From the NCBI RefSeq assembly GCF_003148745.1, contig NZ_QGGU01000009.1, positions 1-64,000 on the forward strand: DNA of 64,000 nt. Reading direction: 5' to 3'. The notes beneath the pieces were generated by a model, which did no database searches, was not told where the DNA came from, and worked only from the letters and a program-made list of their open reading frames with translations. Shown here one piece after another: positions 54,329-64,000 of this stretch (the first letter of the stretch is position 1; each line of letters opens with the position of its first letter). Both the position numbers and the translations under genes were made by a program. Source of the stretch: Pleionea mediterranea (lineage in GTDB: Bacteria > Pseudomonadota > Gammaproteobacteria > Enterobacterales > Kangiellaceae).

Positions 54329-54999
54329 TTGTCCTGCTCCTTATCTTTATTTTCGTTGCTCTCTTCGTCTGATTTACTGTCGGTTTGCTGGCTCGATGAA
54401 CTGGATTCCATTTTTATCACTCTTAATCGATCCGCCTTGGTTACTCTCACCTGCTTATCGATATCCTGACTTTTGCGACTGCGCTTGCCTCGAAACGTTA
54501 AGCTAATGGCAGCAACCATTGCCACCAGCAATATAACGGCAGCTAACTCAAATGGATAAAAGTAATCGGTGTAGAGCATTTTTCCAAGCTCACGAATATT
54601 ACTGTAGCTGGCATCATGATCCGATGGCGCTTCCATTTGCTCAAGCCCAAAGTGATTATCACCCACAAGCCAGTGCAGTATAAATAAAAACGCAATAGCA
54701 ACCAGCAATGCCAATGGCAATAATTTCGTAAAACCATGTCGACGTGCGGCAATGTCGATGTCGAGCATCATCACCACAAACAGGAACAACACCATCACTG
54801 CACCAACATAAACCAACACCAATGCAACGGCTAAAAACTCTGCTTGTAACAACATCCACAAACCTGACGTTGCGACAAAGCAAAGCACCAGAAACATAAC
54901 GGCTTTAACACTGTTGCGCGAAAGAATAACCATCAGGGCAGACAACAACAGTAGCGTTGAAAAGCCGTAAAAAACCAGTTGTTGAAAAGTCAGTTCCAT
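54325..54999 (-). CDS. nuoJ: NADH-quinone oxidoreductase subunit J
   Basis: The 224-aa membrane subunit has five helices and the conserved [20 protein letters not shown] segment (about 60-80). The final 40 residues are an unusual hydrophilic tail rich in S, Q, E, D and K ([25 protein letters not shown] in part), which makes it longer than E. coli NuoJ (184 aa). Confidence 0.96.
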   Translation of the reverse strand: MELTFQQLVFYGFSTLLLLSALMVILSRNSVKAVMFLVLCFVATSGLWMLLQAEFLAVALVLVYVGAVMVLFLFVVMMLDIDIAARRHGFTKLLPLALLVAIAFLFILHWLVGDNHFGLEQMEAPSDHDASYSNIRELGKMLYTDYFYPFELAAVILLVAMVAAISLTFRGKRSRKSQDIDKQVRVTKADRLRVIKMESSSSSQQTDSKSDEESNENKDKEQDK

Positions 55000-55060
55000 A
55001 TTATTTTTGCTCGGTTTATCTTTTTATGGATTGTCATTTTATTGTTATCGTTAATCATCA

Positions 55061-55555
55061 TTATCGATATTTAGCATCGGCAGCCCGATCAGCCGCAATT
55101 TGTGGTTCCAACTTATCACCAATGGCCAGTAATTTTGCCTTGGTCATAATGTGCTCACCGCGTTTTTCAAAATGATAATCAAACACGCGTGTTTCAACGA
55201 TTGAGTCCACCGGGCATGACTCTTCACAAAAGCCACAATAGATGCATTTAAATAAATCTATTTCGTACTTGGTTGTTCGACGAGTACCGTCACTTTGCCT
55301 TGGCCCTGCGTCAATTGTAATGGCAAGCGCAGGGCATACCGCTTCACATAATTTACAGGCAATACAACGCTCTTCACCATTAGGATAACGACGTAACGCA
55401 TGCAACCCACGAAACCGTGGTGACATGGGTGTTTTTTCTTCTGGGTATAAAACGGTAATTTTCTGTTTCCACAAATGACGACCGGTGACGCTGAGCCCTT
55501 TTAACAACTCAACCAAAAAAAATGTATCAAAAAACTGTTTTAACTTAAGCAGCAT
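55061..55555 (-). CDS. nuoI: NADH-quinone oxidoreductase subunit I
   Basis: The 164-aa ferredoxin-like subunit has two [4Fe-4S] motifs, [18 protein letters not shown] (about 60-77) and [20 protein letters not shown] (about 100-119). These bind clusters N6a and N6b in the chain leading to quinone. An amphipathic N-terminal helix anchors it to the membrane arm. It lies 32 bp after nuoH. Confidence 0.98.
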   Translation of the reverse strand: MLLKLKQFFDTFFLVELLKGLSVTGRHLWKQKITVLYPEEKTPMSPRFRGLHALRRYPNGEERCIACKLCEAVCPALAITIDAGPRQSDGTRRTTKYEIDLFKCIYCGFCEESCPVDSIVETRVFDYHFEKRGEHIMTKAKLLAIGDKLEPQIAADRAADAKYR

Positions 55556-55587
55556 AAAGACACCTGACTTGTTTAAGCGACATTCGA

Positions 55588-56613
55588 TTAACCATTAAAG
55601 GGCCACCATTGCAATTTTATCCAGGCCGCCAGTACCACAATCCAGACAATAGTCACCGGAATAAATACTTTCCAGCCCAGCCGCATAATTTGATCATACC
55701 GAAACCGTGGAAACGTGGCGCGAAGCCAGAGTAAACCGAATAAGAAAAATGCGGCTTTTAATAATAACCAGAAGGTTCCCGGAATCCAGCTGGTCATGGC
55801 ATCAAGATACGGAATGCCCTGAAACGGCGAGAGCCAACCACCAAAAAACATGATGGCGGTTAAACAGGAAACCAGAATCATATTGGCGTATTCAGCCAGA
55901 AAGAATAAAGCGAAAGCCGTACCGGCGTACTCAACATGAAAACCGGCCACAATTTCCGATTCGCCTTCAGGTAAATCGAAGGGTGCGCGATTGGTTTCTG
56001 CCACACCTGAAATCCAGAAGATAACCAGAAGTGGAAACAGTGGAATAAAAAACCAGTCCAGAACACTGCCCGACTGCTGAGTAATAATGTCGCCAAGATT
56101 CATGCTGTTGGCGCACATCAAAACACCAACCAATGTAAAGCCCATTGCTATTTCGTAGGACACCACCTGAGATGCCGAACGCATAGCGCCTAAAAAAGCG
56201 TATTTGGAGTTGGATGCCCACCCGGCAATGATAATTCCGTAAACTCCAATCGACGTCATCGCCAATAAATAAATCAATCCTGCGTTGATATCCGCCAATA
56301 CTAACTCGGCATCAAACGGAATAACCGCCCAAGCAGCAAGCGATGGCCCAATAAATAAAATTGGCCCCAATAAAAACATCGGTTTGTTAGCACCAGATGG
56401 CAGTACAATCTCTTTTGTTGCCAACTTGATAACATCGGCAAACGGTTGCAGCCAACCTTTTGGGCCAACTCGATTAGGTCCCATTCGTAGTTGCATATAG
56501 CCAATCACTTTGCGTTCGGCGTAAGTGGTATAAGCAACCGCAAGGATCAATGGCAATAAAATAAATCCTATTTTCAACAGGATCCACATTAACTCATTAA
56601 ACCATTCAAGCAT
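55588..56613 (-). CDS. nuoH: NADH-quinone oxidoreductase subunit H
   Basis: The 341-aa membrane subunit lines the quinone chamber. The signatures [23 protein letters not shown] (about 42-64) and [21 protein letters not shown] (about 207-227) are intact. The start overlaps nuoG by 8 bp. Confidence 0.98.
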   Translation of the reverse strand: MLEWFNELMWILLKIGFILLPLILAVAYTTYAERKVIGYMQLRMGPNRVGPKGWLQPFADVIKLATKEIVLPSGANKPMFLLGPILFIGPSLAAWAVIPFDAELVLADINAGLIYLLAMTSIGVYGIIIAGWASNSKYAFLGAMRSASQVVSYEIAMGFTLVGVLMCANSMNLGDIITQQSGSVLDWFFIPLFPLLVIFWISGVAETNRAPFDLPEGESEIVAGFHVEYAGTAFALFFLAEYANMILVSCLTAIMFFGGWLSPFQGIPYLDAMTSWIPGTFWLLLKAAFFLFGLLWLRATFPRFRYDQIMRLGWKVFIPVTIVWIVVLAAWIKLQWWPFNG

Positions 56614-58897
56614 CGGAGGACTCCTGCAATGAAGCGGTTTCTGATTCAGCAGACGATGCCGAAAGATTTATCAGACTGTCGGGCGACTCGGTTTCTGGCA
56701 ATGATTGAGAAGCCACCAAATGTTCAATTTGATCCCGGCGCCAGTTGTCCTGCCCCTGCACCGACATTTGCAAACACAAGGAGCGACGCGTCAAACTGTC
56801 CATGTCGTACATGGACAAAGGACGAGGTTTTTCGCCACCGGACTCAAGCGAATCAGGCCGCTGAAAATGTCCCACCCTTGCATCGGTTGTGCTTTCAAAG
56901 CGTTCTTTTACGGCTGCGTTTATCTCTTGCGACGAAACATAATCGAACCCATCGAGCTCCAGTAAATTACCCAATACCCGCAATACTTTCCAGGCTGGTC
57001 TTGCTTCGCCTTTTGCTTTTACTGCAGCGGTAAAGCTTTGCCATTCTCCGCACACATTGATAAAGGTACCTGAGGTTTCCGTGAACCCGGCAATTGGTAA
57101 TAATACATCGGCATAATCGAGAAACTCACCTTTCGCAAATGGCGTCATCATAACCACAAACTTCGATTTTAATAATGATACTCTTGCGGCATCGCGGTAA
57201 CTGGAATCGAGTTCCGGCTCAGTATTCATTAATAAATAAGCCGACAAGCCTTTTTGCAACATCTGCTGAGTATTCCAACCACAAATATTACTTTCTTCTG
57301 CAGCTGATAAACGGTGTGGTAATGCTCCGGCAATGTAACCGCCTGCGGTATTGGCACCCGCGGTCAATTCACCAAAGGCGCAACCGGACAAATCACTGAT
57401 TGTTTTCGCCAGCCATCGTATATGACTGCTTTTTGAATGCTCCAGTGCCGACTGCCCTACTAACAAACAGGCGTTATCATTTATTCGAAGTTCACTGGCG
57501 ATGGTTTGCTGATCAGGTGTTGGTTTAATATCAACAAATAACTCCGTAAGCTCAGCACTCACTTCTTTATGTTGCTCAATTAATGCTGCAACAATACCTT
57601 GCAACTGCGCTAATAAATCTGAAGCAGGCACCGAAACATTGGGCGACACTTTAAAATTGTTTTCGACTTCTCCTGAGTGAACCGACATCACACGACCATG
57701 CCGCGTAGATTTTCGAAGTCTCAAGGCAAGTAATGGTTGTTCACGCCTTAAATCGGCATCGATTAATAATGTGGCATCCATGTCTTCAAGCGCATCAATA
57801 TCAAACTCCATTCCGGGAAACATCGGCGCTTCAAACTGTGATGAAAAATCCACTTGCCTTAAGCGATGATCGATATTGTGACTGCCTAATCCTCGCATTA
57901 ATTTTTGCGTTAAATACATTTCTTCCAGAGTTGCAGAGGGTGAAATTAACGCCCCAATATTTTCAACGCCTTCAGATTGCTTGATATTATTTAACTGGTC
58001 ACAAACATGCGTTAATGCCGTTTCCCAGTCACAAGTTTGCCATTGCCCATCTTTCTTTATTTTAGGCTGTGTCAGTCGCTCGCTATCGGTAACCGATTGA
58101 TAGGAAAATCGGTCACGATCACTGATCCAGACTTCGTTAATTTTTTCATTTTCTCGAGGCACAACCCGAATCACTTCACCACGACGATGATGTATCTCGA
58201 TGTTAGTGCCCAAACAATCGTGCGGAGAAACTCCGGCGGTCGACTGCATCTCCCAGGCTCGTGCTTTATAACGCGATGGTTTTGCGGTTAAAGCACCCAC
58301 CGGGCATAAATCGATAATATTGCCCGACACTTCCGACTCAATGGACTTTTCGATATAAGTGCCAATTTCCATATGTTCGCCGCGACCGGTTGCGCCCATT
58401 TCTCGCATACCAACCACTTCGGTTCCAAAACGTACGCAACGAGTACAGTGAATACAACGTGTCATATCCGTTTCTATCAGTGGACCAATATTTTTATCCT
58501 GTACCACTCGTTTACCTTCGGTAAATCGCGACACATCGTTACCAAATCCTAATGCAACATCTTGCAACTCACACTCACCACCCTGATCACAAATGGGACA
58601 ATCTAAAGGATGATTTATAAGCAAAAATTCCATCACCGACTTTTGTGCAATTCGCGCCTTGGTTGAGTTGGTTAACACCTTCATGCCATCTGCGACAGGC
58701 GTTGCACACGCGGGCACTGCTTTTGGAGAATTCGACACATCCACCAGACACATGCGACAGTTGGCCGCTACCGATAATTTTTTGTGGTAACAGAATCGCG
58801 GAATATGCATGCCTGCATCATCAGCAATTTCAATGATCATCGATCCGGTTTCCGCTTCAAGCGAAACACCATCAATTTCGATCGTGACTGTACCCAT
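56606..58897 (-). CDS. nuoG: NADH-quinone oxidoreductase subunit G
   Basis: The 763-aa peripheral-arm subunit has the [2Fe-2S] N1b cysteines ([19 protein letters not shown], then ACATPV), and the [18 protein letters not shown] and [12 protein letters not shown] motifs for [4Fe-4S] clusters N4 and N5. A degenerate molybdopterin-oxidoreductase-like C-terminal part follows. It is shorter than E. coli NuoG (908 aa) but within the range of other proteobacteria. The C-terminus (after about 690) is S/E-rich and looks disordered. Confidence 0.97.
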   Translation of the reverse strand: MGTVTIEIDGVSLEAETGSMIIEIADDAGMHIPRFCYHKKLSVAANCRMCLVDVSNSPKAVPACATPVADGMKVLTNSTKARIAQKSVMEFLLINHPLDCPICDQGGECELQDVALGFGNDVSRFTEGKRVVQDKNIGPLIETDMTRCIHCTRCVRFGTEVVGMREMGATGRGEHMEIGTYIEKSIESEVSGNIIDLCPVGALTAKPSRYKARAWEMQSTAGVSPHDCLGTNIEIHHRRGEVIRVVPRENEKINEVWISDRDRFSYQSVTDSERLTQPKIKKDGQWQTCDWETALTHVCDQLNNIKQSEGVENIGALISPSATLEEMYLTQKLMRGLGSHNIDHRLRQVDFSSQFEAPMFPGMEFDIDALEDMDATLLIDADLRREQPLLALRLRKSTRHGRVMSVHSGEVENNFKVSPNVSVPASDLLAQLQGIVAALIEQHKEVSAELTELFVDIKPTPDQQTIASELRINDNACLLVGQSALEHSKSSHIRWLAKTISDLSGCAFGELTAGANTAGGYIAGALPHRLSAAEESNICGWNTQQMLQKGLSAYLLMNTEPELDSSYRDAARVSLLKSKFVVMMTPFAKGEFLDYADVLLPIAGFTETSGTFINVCGEWQSFTAAVKAKGEARPAWKVLRVLGNLLELDGFDYVSSQEINAAVKERFESTTDARVGHFQRPDSLESGGEKPRPLSMYDMDSLTRRSLCLQMSVQGQDNWRRDQIEHLVASQSLPETESPDSLINLSASSAESETASLQESSDA

Positions 58898-58993
58898 AGT
58901 TATCTCTTGGTTATGTAACGTTAATTAATCTAATGCCATTCAACAGAAAATACCTGAGTGATGACACTCAACTTTTTAATGCTTGATCCACAC

Positions 58994-60280
58994 TTATGCT
59001 GCATTTTGCTGATCGTCGACCCAACGTCGACCGGTGCGGATCATATGTTCAAATTCGTGTTTGTAATGTTTTAAAAAGCCCCCCATCGGCATGGCAGCAG
59101 CATCGCCTAAGGCGCAAATGGTTCGCCCCATAATATTGTCTGCAATGTCTTGAAGGTTATCTAAATCTTCTATTTTTCCTTCGCCGTCGAGAATTCGGTG
59201 CAATACCCTGGACATCCAGCCAGTACCTTCTCGACAGGGTGTGCATTGACCGCAAGATTCTTCGTAATAAAAGTGGGCGGTACGGGCAGCCAGCTCAACC
59301 ATGCAAGTGCCTTCTTCAATCACCATGACCGCTCCTGAGCCAACCATGGATCCGGCCTTTCCTATGGCGTCGTAATCCATCGTAATATCCATCATTACTG
59401 ATGCGGGCAATACAGGCGACGAAGAGCCGCCGGGGATCACGGCTTTCAGCGGTTTATCACCGCGCATGCCACCGCACTGCTGCAGTAAATCTTTAAACGG
59501 CATACCCATCGCCACTTCATAATTGCCGGGCTGTTTAATATGACCAGACACGGAAAATATTTTTGTTCCACCATTATTGGGAATGCCCAAATCGAGAAAC
59601 CACTGCCCACCGTGTTGTAAAATAACCGGCACCGAAGCATAGCTTTCCGTGTTGTTCACATTTGTCGGTCGACCAAACACTCCGTAATTCGCCGGAAAAG
59701 GCGGTTTAAATCTGGGCTGACCTTTTTTACCTTCAAGGGATTCAATTAATGCGGTTTCTTCGCCACAAATATATGCGCCAGCGCCCATATGATTGTAAAG
59801 ATCAAAGTCGATGCCGGAGTCCAGAATATTTTTACCGAGCAACCCTTCATCATAAGCTTCTTTTAACGCCTGTTCCATTCGTGCAAACGGTTCATAAAAT
59901 TCGCCGCGCATATAGTTGTAACCCACTGTTGCTGTCATAACATAGCCGCCAATAGCCATACCTTCGATCAACTGATGTGGGTTAAAACGCAAAATATCTC
60001 TGTCTTTAAAAGTACCCGGCTCACCTTCATCGGAATTACATACCACGTATTTTTGTCCTGGCATTCCGCGAGGCATAAAGCTCCATTTCAAACCGGTTGG
60101 AAAACCTGCACCACCTCGCCCACGAAGAGCAGATGTTTTTAATTGCTCAATAATGTCATTCGCTGGAGTTTTATTTTTTAAAATATCTCGCCAGACCTTG
60201 TAACCACCGACGCTTTTATAAGCCTCTAATGTCCAGGGTTCATCAAGATGCATGGTTCGGAAACACACTTCGTTTGCCAT
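58994..60280 (-). CDS. nuoF: NADH-quinone oxidoreductase subunit F
   Basis: The 428-aa flavoprotein accepts electrons from NADH. The NADH/FMN glycine motifs are [19 protein letters not shown] (about 50-68) and [19 protein letters not shown] (about 166-184). The N3 cluster cysteines are in [13 protein letters not shown] plus a later Cys in TICALGDAA. The start lies 1 bp after the nuoE stop; a 96-bp gap precedes nuoG. Confidence 0.98.
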   Translation of the reverse strand: MANEVCFRTMHLDEPWTLEAYKSVGGYKVWRDILKNKTPANDIIEQLKTSALRGRGGAGFPTGLKWSFMPRGMPGQKYVVCNSDEGEPGTFKDRDILRFNPHQLIEGMAIGGYVMTATVGYNYMRGEFYEPFARMEQALKEAYDEGLLGKNILDSGIDFDLYNHMGAGAYICGEETALIESLEGKKGQPRFKPPFPANYGVFGRPTNVNNTESYASVPVILQHGGQWFLDLGIPNNGGTKIFSVSGHIKQPGNYEVAMGMPFKDLLQQCGGMRGDKPLKAVIPGGSSSPVLPASVMMDITMDYDAIGKAGSMVGSGAVMVIEEGTCMVELAARTAHFYYEESCGQCTPCREGTGWMSRVLHRILDGEGKIEDLDNLQDIADNIMGRTICALGDAAAMPMGGFLKHYKHEFEHMIRTGRRWVDDQQNAA

Positions 60281-60281
60281 C

Positions 60282-60797
60282 TTATGCCTCCCACCCTAAG
60301 TCATTTAAAATTGAATCCACTTTTTCGGGCGTTAAATTTTCGTGATAGATTTCACTGGCTTCTAACATAGGAGCGCCACCGCAAGCGGCCATGCACTCCA
60401 CTTCTTTTAATGAAAACTGGCCATCGGAAGTGGTTTCTCCGAGTTTAATACCAAGACGTGATTGCAGGTGTTCAACAATTTTATCTGAACCGCACATCAT
60501 GCAGGATAAATTAGTACACACAGAAATTACGTTTTTGCCCACCGGTTTTAAATGGAACATGGTGTAAAAAGTAGCAACTTCAAAAACCGCTATATGAGGA
60601 ACATCAAGATAATCGGCGACGGCTTTCATATGTTCTTCACTGAGCCAGTTTTCATTTTCTGCCTGAACCACTTTTAATGCCGCAATAATAGGTGGCCGTT
60701 TTCGATCAGCAGGGTATTTACTGCGCCAATGTTCAATCTCTTCAATTGCCTTCGCAGAAATCATGGTTGTTAATCGTTTAGGATCTTCTGAACTCAT
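60282..60797 (-). CDS. nuoE: NADH-quinone oxidoreductase subunit E
   Basis: The 171-aa thioredoxin-fold subunit binds [2Fe-2S] cluster N1a through [10 protein letters not shown] (two cysteines) and CMAACGGAP (two cysteines). The N-terminal helical domain holds the conserved [22 protein letters not shown]. It overlaps nuoD by one base (TAATG type). Confidence 0.98.
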   Translation of the reverse strand: MSSEDPKRLTTMISAKAIEEIEHWRSKYPADRKRPPIIAALKVVQAENENWLSEEHMKAVADYLDVPHIAVFEVATFYTMFHLKPVGKNVISVCTNLSCMMCGSDKIVEHLQSRLGIKLGETTSDGQFSLKEVECMAACGGAPMLEASEIYHENLTPEKVDSILNDLGWEA

Positions 60798-62050
60798 CAG
60801 CGATCAATCTCCCCAAACACAATATCCATGGTACCAATGAGCGCCACCACATCGGCCAGCATATGACCGCGAGCAACCTCATCCATTGCCGCCAAATGCG
60901 CAAAGCCGGGGGCACGAATTTTTACCCGATAAGGTTTGTTGGCACCGTCAGAAACCAGATAAACACCGAACTCACCTTTAGGGTGTTCAACGGCGGCGTA
61001 AGCTTCGCCTTCCGGCACACAAAAACCTTCGGTGAATAATTTAAAGTGATGAATTAACGCTTCCATATCGTCTTTCATGGCAGCGCGGCTGGGCGGTACC
61101 ACTTTATAATTTTCGGCAATCACGGGACCGGGATTATTTTTAAGCCACTGAATGCACTGTTTAATAATTTTATTTGACTGGCGTAACTCTTCCATTCGTA
61201 CCAGATATCGATCGTAACAATCACCATTTCGCCCGATAGGAATATCAAAATCCAGCTCATCATAAACTTCATAAGGCTGGGTTTTGCGTAGGTCCCAGGC
61301 TACACCGGAACCTCTTAACATTGGACCAGAAAAACCAAGTTGAAACGCTCGTTCGGGCGACACCACACCGACACCAACCGTGCGTTGTTTCCAGATACGG
61401 TTCTCCGTTAACAAGGTTTCGTAATCGTCAATGTGATCTGGGAAGGTTTCAGTAAAGTCCCACAGAAAATCAAGCAAAGAGCCGCTGCGCGCCTGATTCA
61501 ATTGTTCCGCATTTTTTTCACTGCGCCATTTTGACGCCTGATACTGCGGCATGGTATCCGGCAGATCGCGGTAAACACCGCCCGGTCTGAAATAAGTGGC
61601 GTGCATTCGCGCGCCAGAAACAGCCTCGTAAGCATCCATTAAAGGTTCGCGATCACGAAAACAATACAGAAACATGGTCATGGCACCAATATCGAGACCG
61701 TGTGCTCCAAGCCATAATAAGTGATTTAAAATTCGCGTTACTTCGGAAAACATAACGCGAATGTATTGCGCACGTTTTGGCACCTCGATGCCCAGCAGTT
61801 TTTCCATCGCCAACACATAGCCGTGTTCGTTACACATCATCGAGACGTAATCGAGTCGATCCATATAACCAATGCTCTGATTATAGGGTTTGCTTTCAGC
61901 CAGCTTTTCGGTTGCCCGGTGCAGCAATCCGATGTGTGGATCAGCCCGTTGAATCACTTCGCCATCGAGTTCAAGCACTAACCGAAGCACACCGTGCGCT
62001 GCCGGATGTACCGGGCCAAAATTCATGGTGTAATTGCGGATTTCAGCCAT
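60797..62050 (-). CDS. nuoD: NADH-quinone oxidoreductase subunit D
   Basis: The 417-aa 49-kDa-type subunit forms the quinone site with NuoB. The N-terminal motif [22 protein letters not shown] and [20 protein letters not shown] are conserved, and the C-terminus ends in VFGEIDR as in the family. It is a separate gene, not fused to nuoC as in E. coli, and it overlaps the nuoC stop by one base. Confidence 0.98.
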   Translation of the reverse strand: MAEIRNYTMNFGPVHPAAHGVLRLVLELDGEVIQRADPHIGLLHRATEKLAESKPYNQSIGYMDRLDYVSMMCNEHGYVLAMEKLLGIEVPKRAQYIRVMFSEVTRILNHLLWLGAHGLDIGAMTMFLYCFRDREPLMDAYEAVSGARMHATYFRPGGVYRDLPDTMPQYQASKWRSEKNAEQLNQARSGSLLDFLWDFTETFPDHIDDYETLLTENRIWKQRTVGVGVVSPERAFQLGFSGPMLRGSGVAWDLRKTQPYEVYDELDFDIPIGRNGDCYDRYLVRMEELRQSNKIIKQCIQWLKNNPGPVIAENYKVVPPSRAAMKDDMEALIHHFKLFTEGFCVPEGEAYAAVEHPKGEFGVYLVSDGANKPYRVKIRAPGFAHLAAMDEVARGHMLADVVALIGTMDIVFGEIDR

Positions 62051-62745
62051 CAGTTCGACTCCTCCTGTTCGCTCTGATAGCGTGAATCGTGCCGAATCAC
62101 TTTCGGCACCAGAGTTCTTGGTTCAATCGATACCGGTTCGTAGACGCAGCGTTTTTCTGTGGCGTCGTAACGTATTTCAACCTGACCTATCAAAGGAAAA
62201 TCCTTTCGAAACGGGTGCCCCGAAAAACCATAGTCGGTTAATAACCGTCGCAGATCGTCGTGATTTTCAAACCGGATCCCAAACAGATCAAACGCCTCTC
62301 GTTCGTACCAGTTGGCCGCGGCCCATACACTGGTCACCGATGGGATCATTAACGATTTGTCAGGCACATTGCATCGCACTCTGAGTCGCTGGTTATTGGT
62401 GATCGATAACAGGTGGTAAACCACCACAAAGCGGGTCTTCGTCCATTTAATTTCGGCATCCTGTTGCCCCTGCTCAACGGCTCTGGAAAAGCCAGCGCTG
62501 GAGGCATGCTCGGTTTCCCACTCACCTTTACCATAAGCAAGATAATCCACTCCGCATAGATCCATCAATTGCTCGAAGTGCAAACCGTCTTCATCGCGTA
62601 AACGTCGTGCCACGGCAATTAAGTTTTCAGTCTTTACTTCAATCGTCACTTCACCGTTAACCAACCAACAGTCAGAAATATCGTCTGCTAACTGTCGTTG
62701 TAATCGTTGTTTCCATTGCTCAAGGGCGTTTGACTCCACAGACAC
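62050..62745 (-). CDS. nuoC: NADH-quinone oxidoreductase subunit C
   Basis: The 231-aa 30-kDa-type subunit has the signature [20 protein letters not shown] and [18 protein letters not shown] at about 145-185. It links NuoD and NuoB in the peripheral arm. The fold is complete and independent of NuoD. The start is 2 bp after the nuoB stop. Confidence 0.97.
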   Translation of the reverse strand: MSVESNALEQWKQRLQRQLADDISDCWLVNGEVTIEVKTENLIAVARRLRDEDGLHFEQLMDLCGVDYLAYGKGEWETEHASSAGFSRAVEQGQQDAEIKWTKTRFVVVYHLLSITNNQRLRVRCNVPDKSLMIPSVTSVWAAANWYEREAFDLFGIRFENHDDLRRLLTDYGFSGHPFRKDFPLIGQVEIRYDATEKRCVYEPVSIEPRTLVPKVIRHDSRYQSEQEESN

Positions 62746-62747
62746 TC

Positions 62748-63224
62748 CTAAGTGGTTCGCGCAATTGTACTAGTGCGTTTAATTTTATTTTGTAATTGAA
62801 TAATGCCGTATAACAAAGCTTCGGCCGTCGGTGGACAACCCGGTACATAAATATCAACCGGAATAATGCGATCACAGCCGCGAGTCACGGCATAGGAATA
62901 ATGATAATAACCGCCACCATTAGCGCAGGATCCCATCGAAATAACCCAGCGTGGCTCTGGCATCTGGTCATAAACCCGGCGCAATGCTGGCGCCATTTTA
63001 TTGGTCAAGGTGCCTGCCACAATCATCACATCCGACTGTCTGGGCGAAGGTCGAAAAACAACACCAAAGCGATCCATATCGTAGCGCGAGGCCCCTGTGT
63101 GCATCATTTCAACAGCACAACAAGCCAGGCCAAAAGTAACCGGCCACATACTCCCCGTACGCGCCCAATTGATCAGATTATCAGCGGAAGTGACAAAAAA
63201 ACCTTTACCGTCATTTACTCCCAT
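62748..63224 (-). CDS. nuoB: NADH-quinone oxidoreductase subunit B
   Basis: The frame opens at 63308 inside nuoA, but the ATG at 63224 ([20 protein letters not shown]) has a GGGG ribosome binding site and gives 158 aa, the family length. It binds the terminal cluster N2 through the tandem cysteines in [12 protein letters not shown], the Cys in [12 protein letters not shown] and that in VPGCPPT. Overlaps the nuoA stop by 10 bp. Confidence 0.97.
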   Translation of the reverse strand: MGVNDGKGFFVTSADNLINWARTGSMWPVTFGLACCAVEMMHTGASRYDMDRFGVVFRPSPRQSDVMIVAGTLTNKMAPALRRVYDQMPEPRWVISMGSCANGGGYYHYSYAVTRGCDRIIPVDIYVPGCPPTAEALLYGIIQLQNKIKRTSTIARTT

Positions 63225-63571
63225 TCCAATGCCCCTTTCTTCCACTCGTAAATAAAACCAACCACCAGCAACGCAAGAAAAACCGCCATCGTGGTTACGC
63301 CAAACCAACCCAGTTCATTAAAAACCACGGCCCAGGGGAAAAGAAATGCGATTTCAAGATCAAAAATAATAAAGAGAATGGCCACCAGGTAAAAGCGAAC
63401 ATCAAATTTGGAGCGGCTGTCTTCGAAGGCATCGAATCCACATTCGAAGGGAGAGTTTTTTGCATCGTCTGGTTTATTTTTGCCGAGAATAAAACCCACT
63501 AGTTCCAGGCCAACGCCCAGACCTAATCCCAACATAATAAAAACCAGAATCGGTAGGTAGTTCTCTAACAT
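63215..63571 (-). CDS. nuoA: NADH-quinone oxidoreductase subunit A
   Basis: The 118-aa membrane subunit has three helices and the conserved [20 protein letters not shown] loop (about 40-60) and [12 protein letters not shown]. It is the first gene of the nuo operon; the promoter should lie in the spacer upstream, but none was clear. Confidence 0.97.
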   Translation of the reverse strand: MLENYLPILVFIMLGLGLGVGLELVGFILGKNKPDDAKNSPFECGFDAFEDSRSKFDVRFYLVAILFIIFDLEIAFLFPWAVVFNELGWFGVTTMAVFLALLVVGFIYEWKKGALEWE

Positions 63572-63910
63572 GCTGTTATCAGCTCTTTTTTCTTTAAGAC
63601 TAGTTGCAGATGACGGCTTTGTAAACCCGCACTCGACGTTTCACATCAATAACTTATGTTTCATCAATAACTTAGCTTACACTTCGAGTCTACACACTTT
63701 TCCTGGCAGAAAAAAGAACTGAAACCGCTTACTGAGAGTTCAGTACAGCAGAACGCCCTACAAATAATTCAAAATGAGATACAAACAGGTTGGTTTTCAG
63801 GTTCAAAAAATTACTTCCAAAGTCTCTGTTCGACAAACAGCAGTCGTTAGCAAACGGTTTAGCACTGGAAAGTAATTGAAAAAATAAATCACATAGACAA
63901 AACTAATACC
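63572..63910. other. Spacer upstream of the nuo operon
   Basis: The 339-bp gap separates nuoA from the clan AA protease gene. It contains a direct repeat CATCAATAACTTA at 63644-63656 and 63662-63674 (18-bp period). No tRNA or secG gene is present, unlike the arrangement in some relatives. No confident promoter was seen. Confidence 0.5.
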
Positions 63911-64000
63911 TTAACGATATTGCCTTAAAATGAGTTTATCACCACGCTGGGTAAACTCCAGTTGCTTCAGTACACTCATACCGAGCAGCACTTGCCCGCC
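63911..64000 (-). CDS. Clan AA retropepsin-like aspartic protease, C-terminal fragment (cut by window edge)
   Basis: The minus-strand frame enters from the right edge and ends at TAA 63911-63913, giving 29 residues: GGQVLLGMSVLKQLEFTQRG then DKLILRQYR. LLGMSFL-x-x-LEF-x-x-x-G-x-L-x-L is the usual C-terminus of TIGR02281-type membrane-anchored aspartic proteases of gammaproteobacteria. The catalytic D-T-G lies outside the window. Confidence 0.75.
   Translation of the reverse strand, partial: GGQVLLGMSVLKQLEFTQRGDKLILRQYR

Overview
The window is a chromosomal stretch of a gammaproteobacterium. This rests on the rimP-nusA-infB-rbfA-truB / rpsO-pnp order, an NfuA protein, a 14-gene nuo operon with separate nuoC and nuoD, and NhaA. 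Secreted proteases (a metzincin-type protein, an M14 peptidase, an S8 subtilase with a GlyGly-CTERM tail) and a chitinase next to an AA10 chitin-active LPMO suggest a marine, polymer-degrading heterotroph. A member of the Kangiellaceae or a relative (Kangiella, Aliikangiella, Pleionea) would fit, but that placement is inference only. Base composition looks moderately AT-rich, and most intergenic spacers carry short degenerate tandem repeats.

Layout. 1-77: 5' end of an IS110-family transposase running off the left edge. 180-4643: a Sel1-repeat protein, an MscS channel and a pair of bacterial-PH membrane proteins. 4950-10122: two large exported metallopeptidases. 10268-19202: nfuA, nhaA, a TIGR01777 epimerase, a small membrane protein, an HDOD protein, a zinc-ribbon methyltransferase, transaldolase, a GNAT and an SDR. 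19386-22968: AA10 LPMO and GH18 chitinase. 22969-24297: a two-site operator-like palindrome, a MITE of about 311 bp, a small membrane protein and a solo MITE end. 24298-28014: a stress block with a Dps-like ferritin, a sigma-54-dependent response regulator, a sigma-54 promoter with a direct repeat upstream of it, a small helical protein and a tandem universal stress protein. 28065-32372: S8 protease and a MOSC protein. 32514-43048: the RNA-processing and translation block. 43197-43273: initiator tRNA. 43404-47891: a 1495-aa beta-propeller/PAS/GGDEF/EAL protein. 47913-63571: a second MscS channel and nuoN to nuoA. 63911-64000: the C-terminus of a clan AA aspartic protease running off the right edge.

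How it works together. The nuo genes encode all 14 subunits of respiratory complex I. The chitinase and LPMO would together attack crystalline chitin. The translation block couples ribosome maturation (RimP, RbfA), NusA, IF2, tRNA pseudouridylation, S15 and PNPase. A long hairpin in front of pnp resembles the RNase III autoregulatory site known from enterobacteria.

The most interesting candidates are these. (1) A possible sigma-54 stress module at 25080-28014: an activator whose receiver lacks the usual Thr/Ser switch residue, a 10-bp repeat with 22-bp spacing, a near-consensus -24/-12 promoter, and a small gene whose ideal Shine-Dalgarno precedes AUC rather than AUG. (2) A MITE family with one full copy and two solo ends, one of them carrying the stop codon of a housekeeping gene. 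(3) An ancient operon split between truB and rpsO by an AT-rich methyltransferase and an orphan winged-helix regulator.
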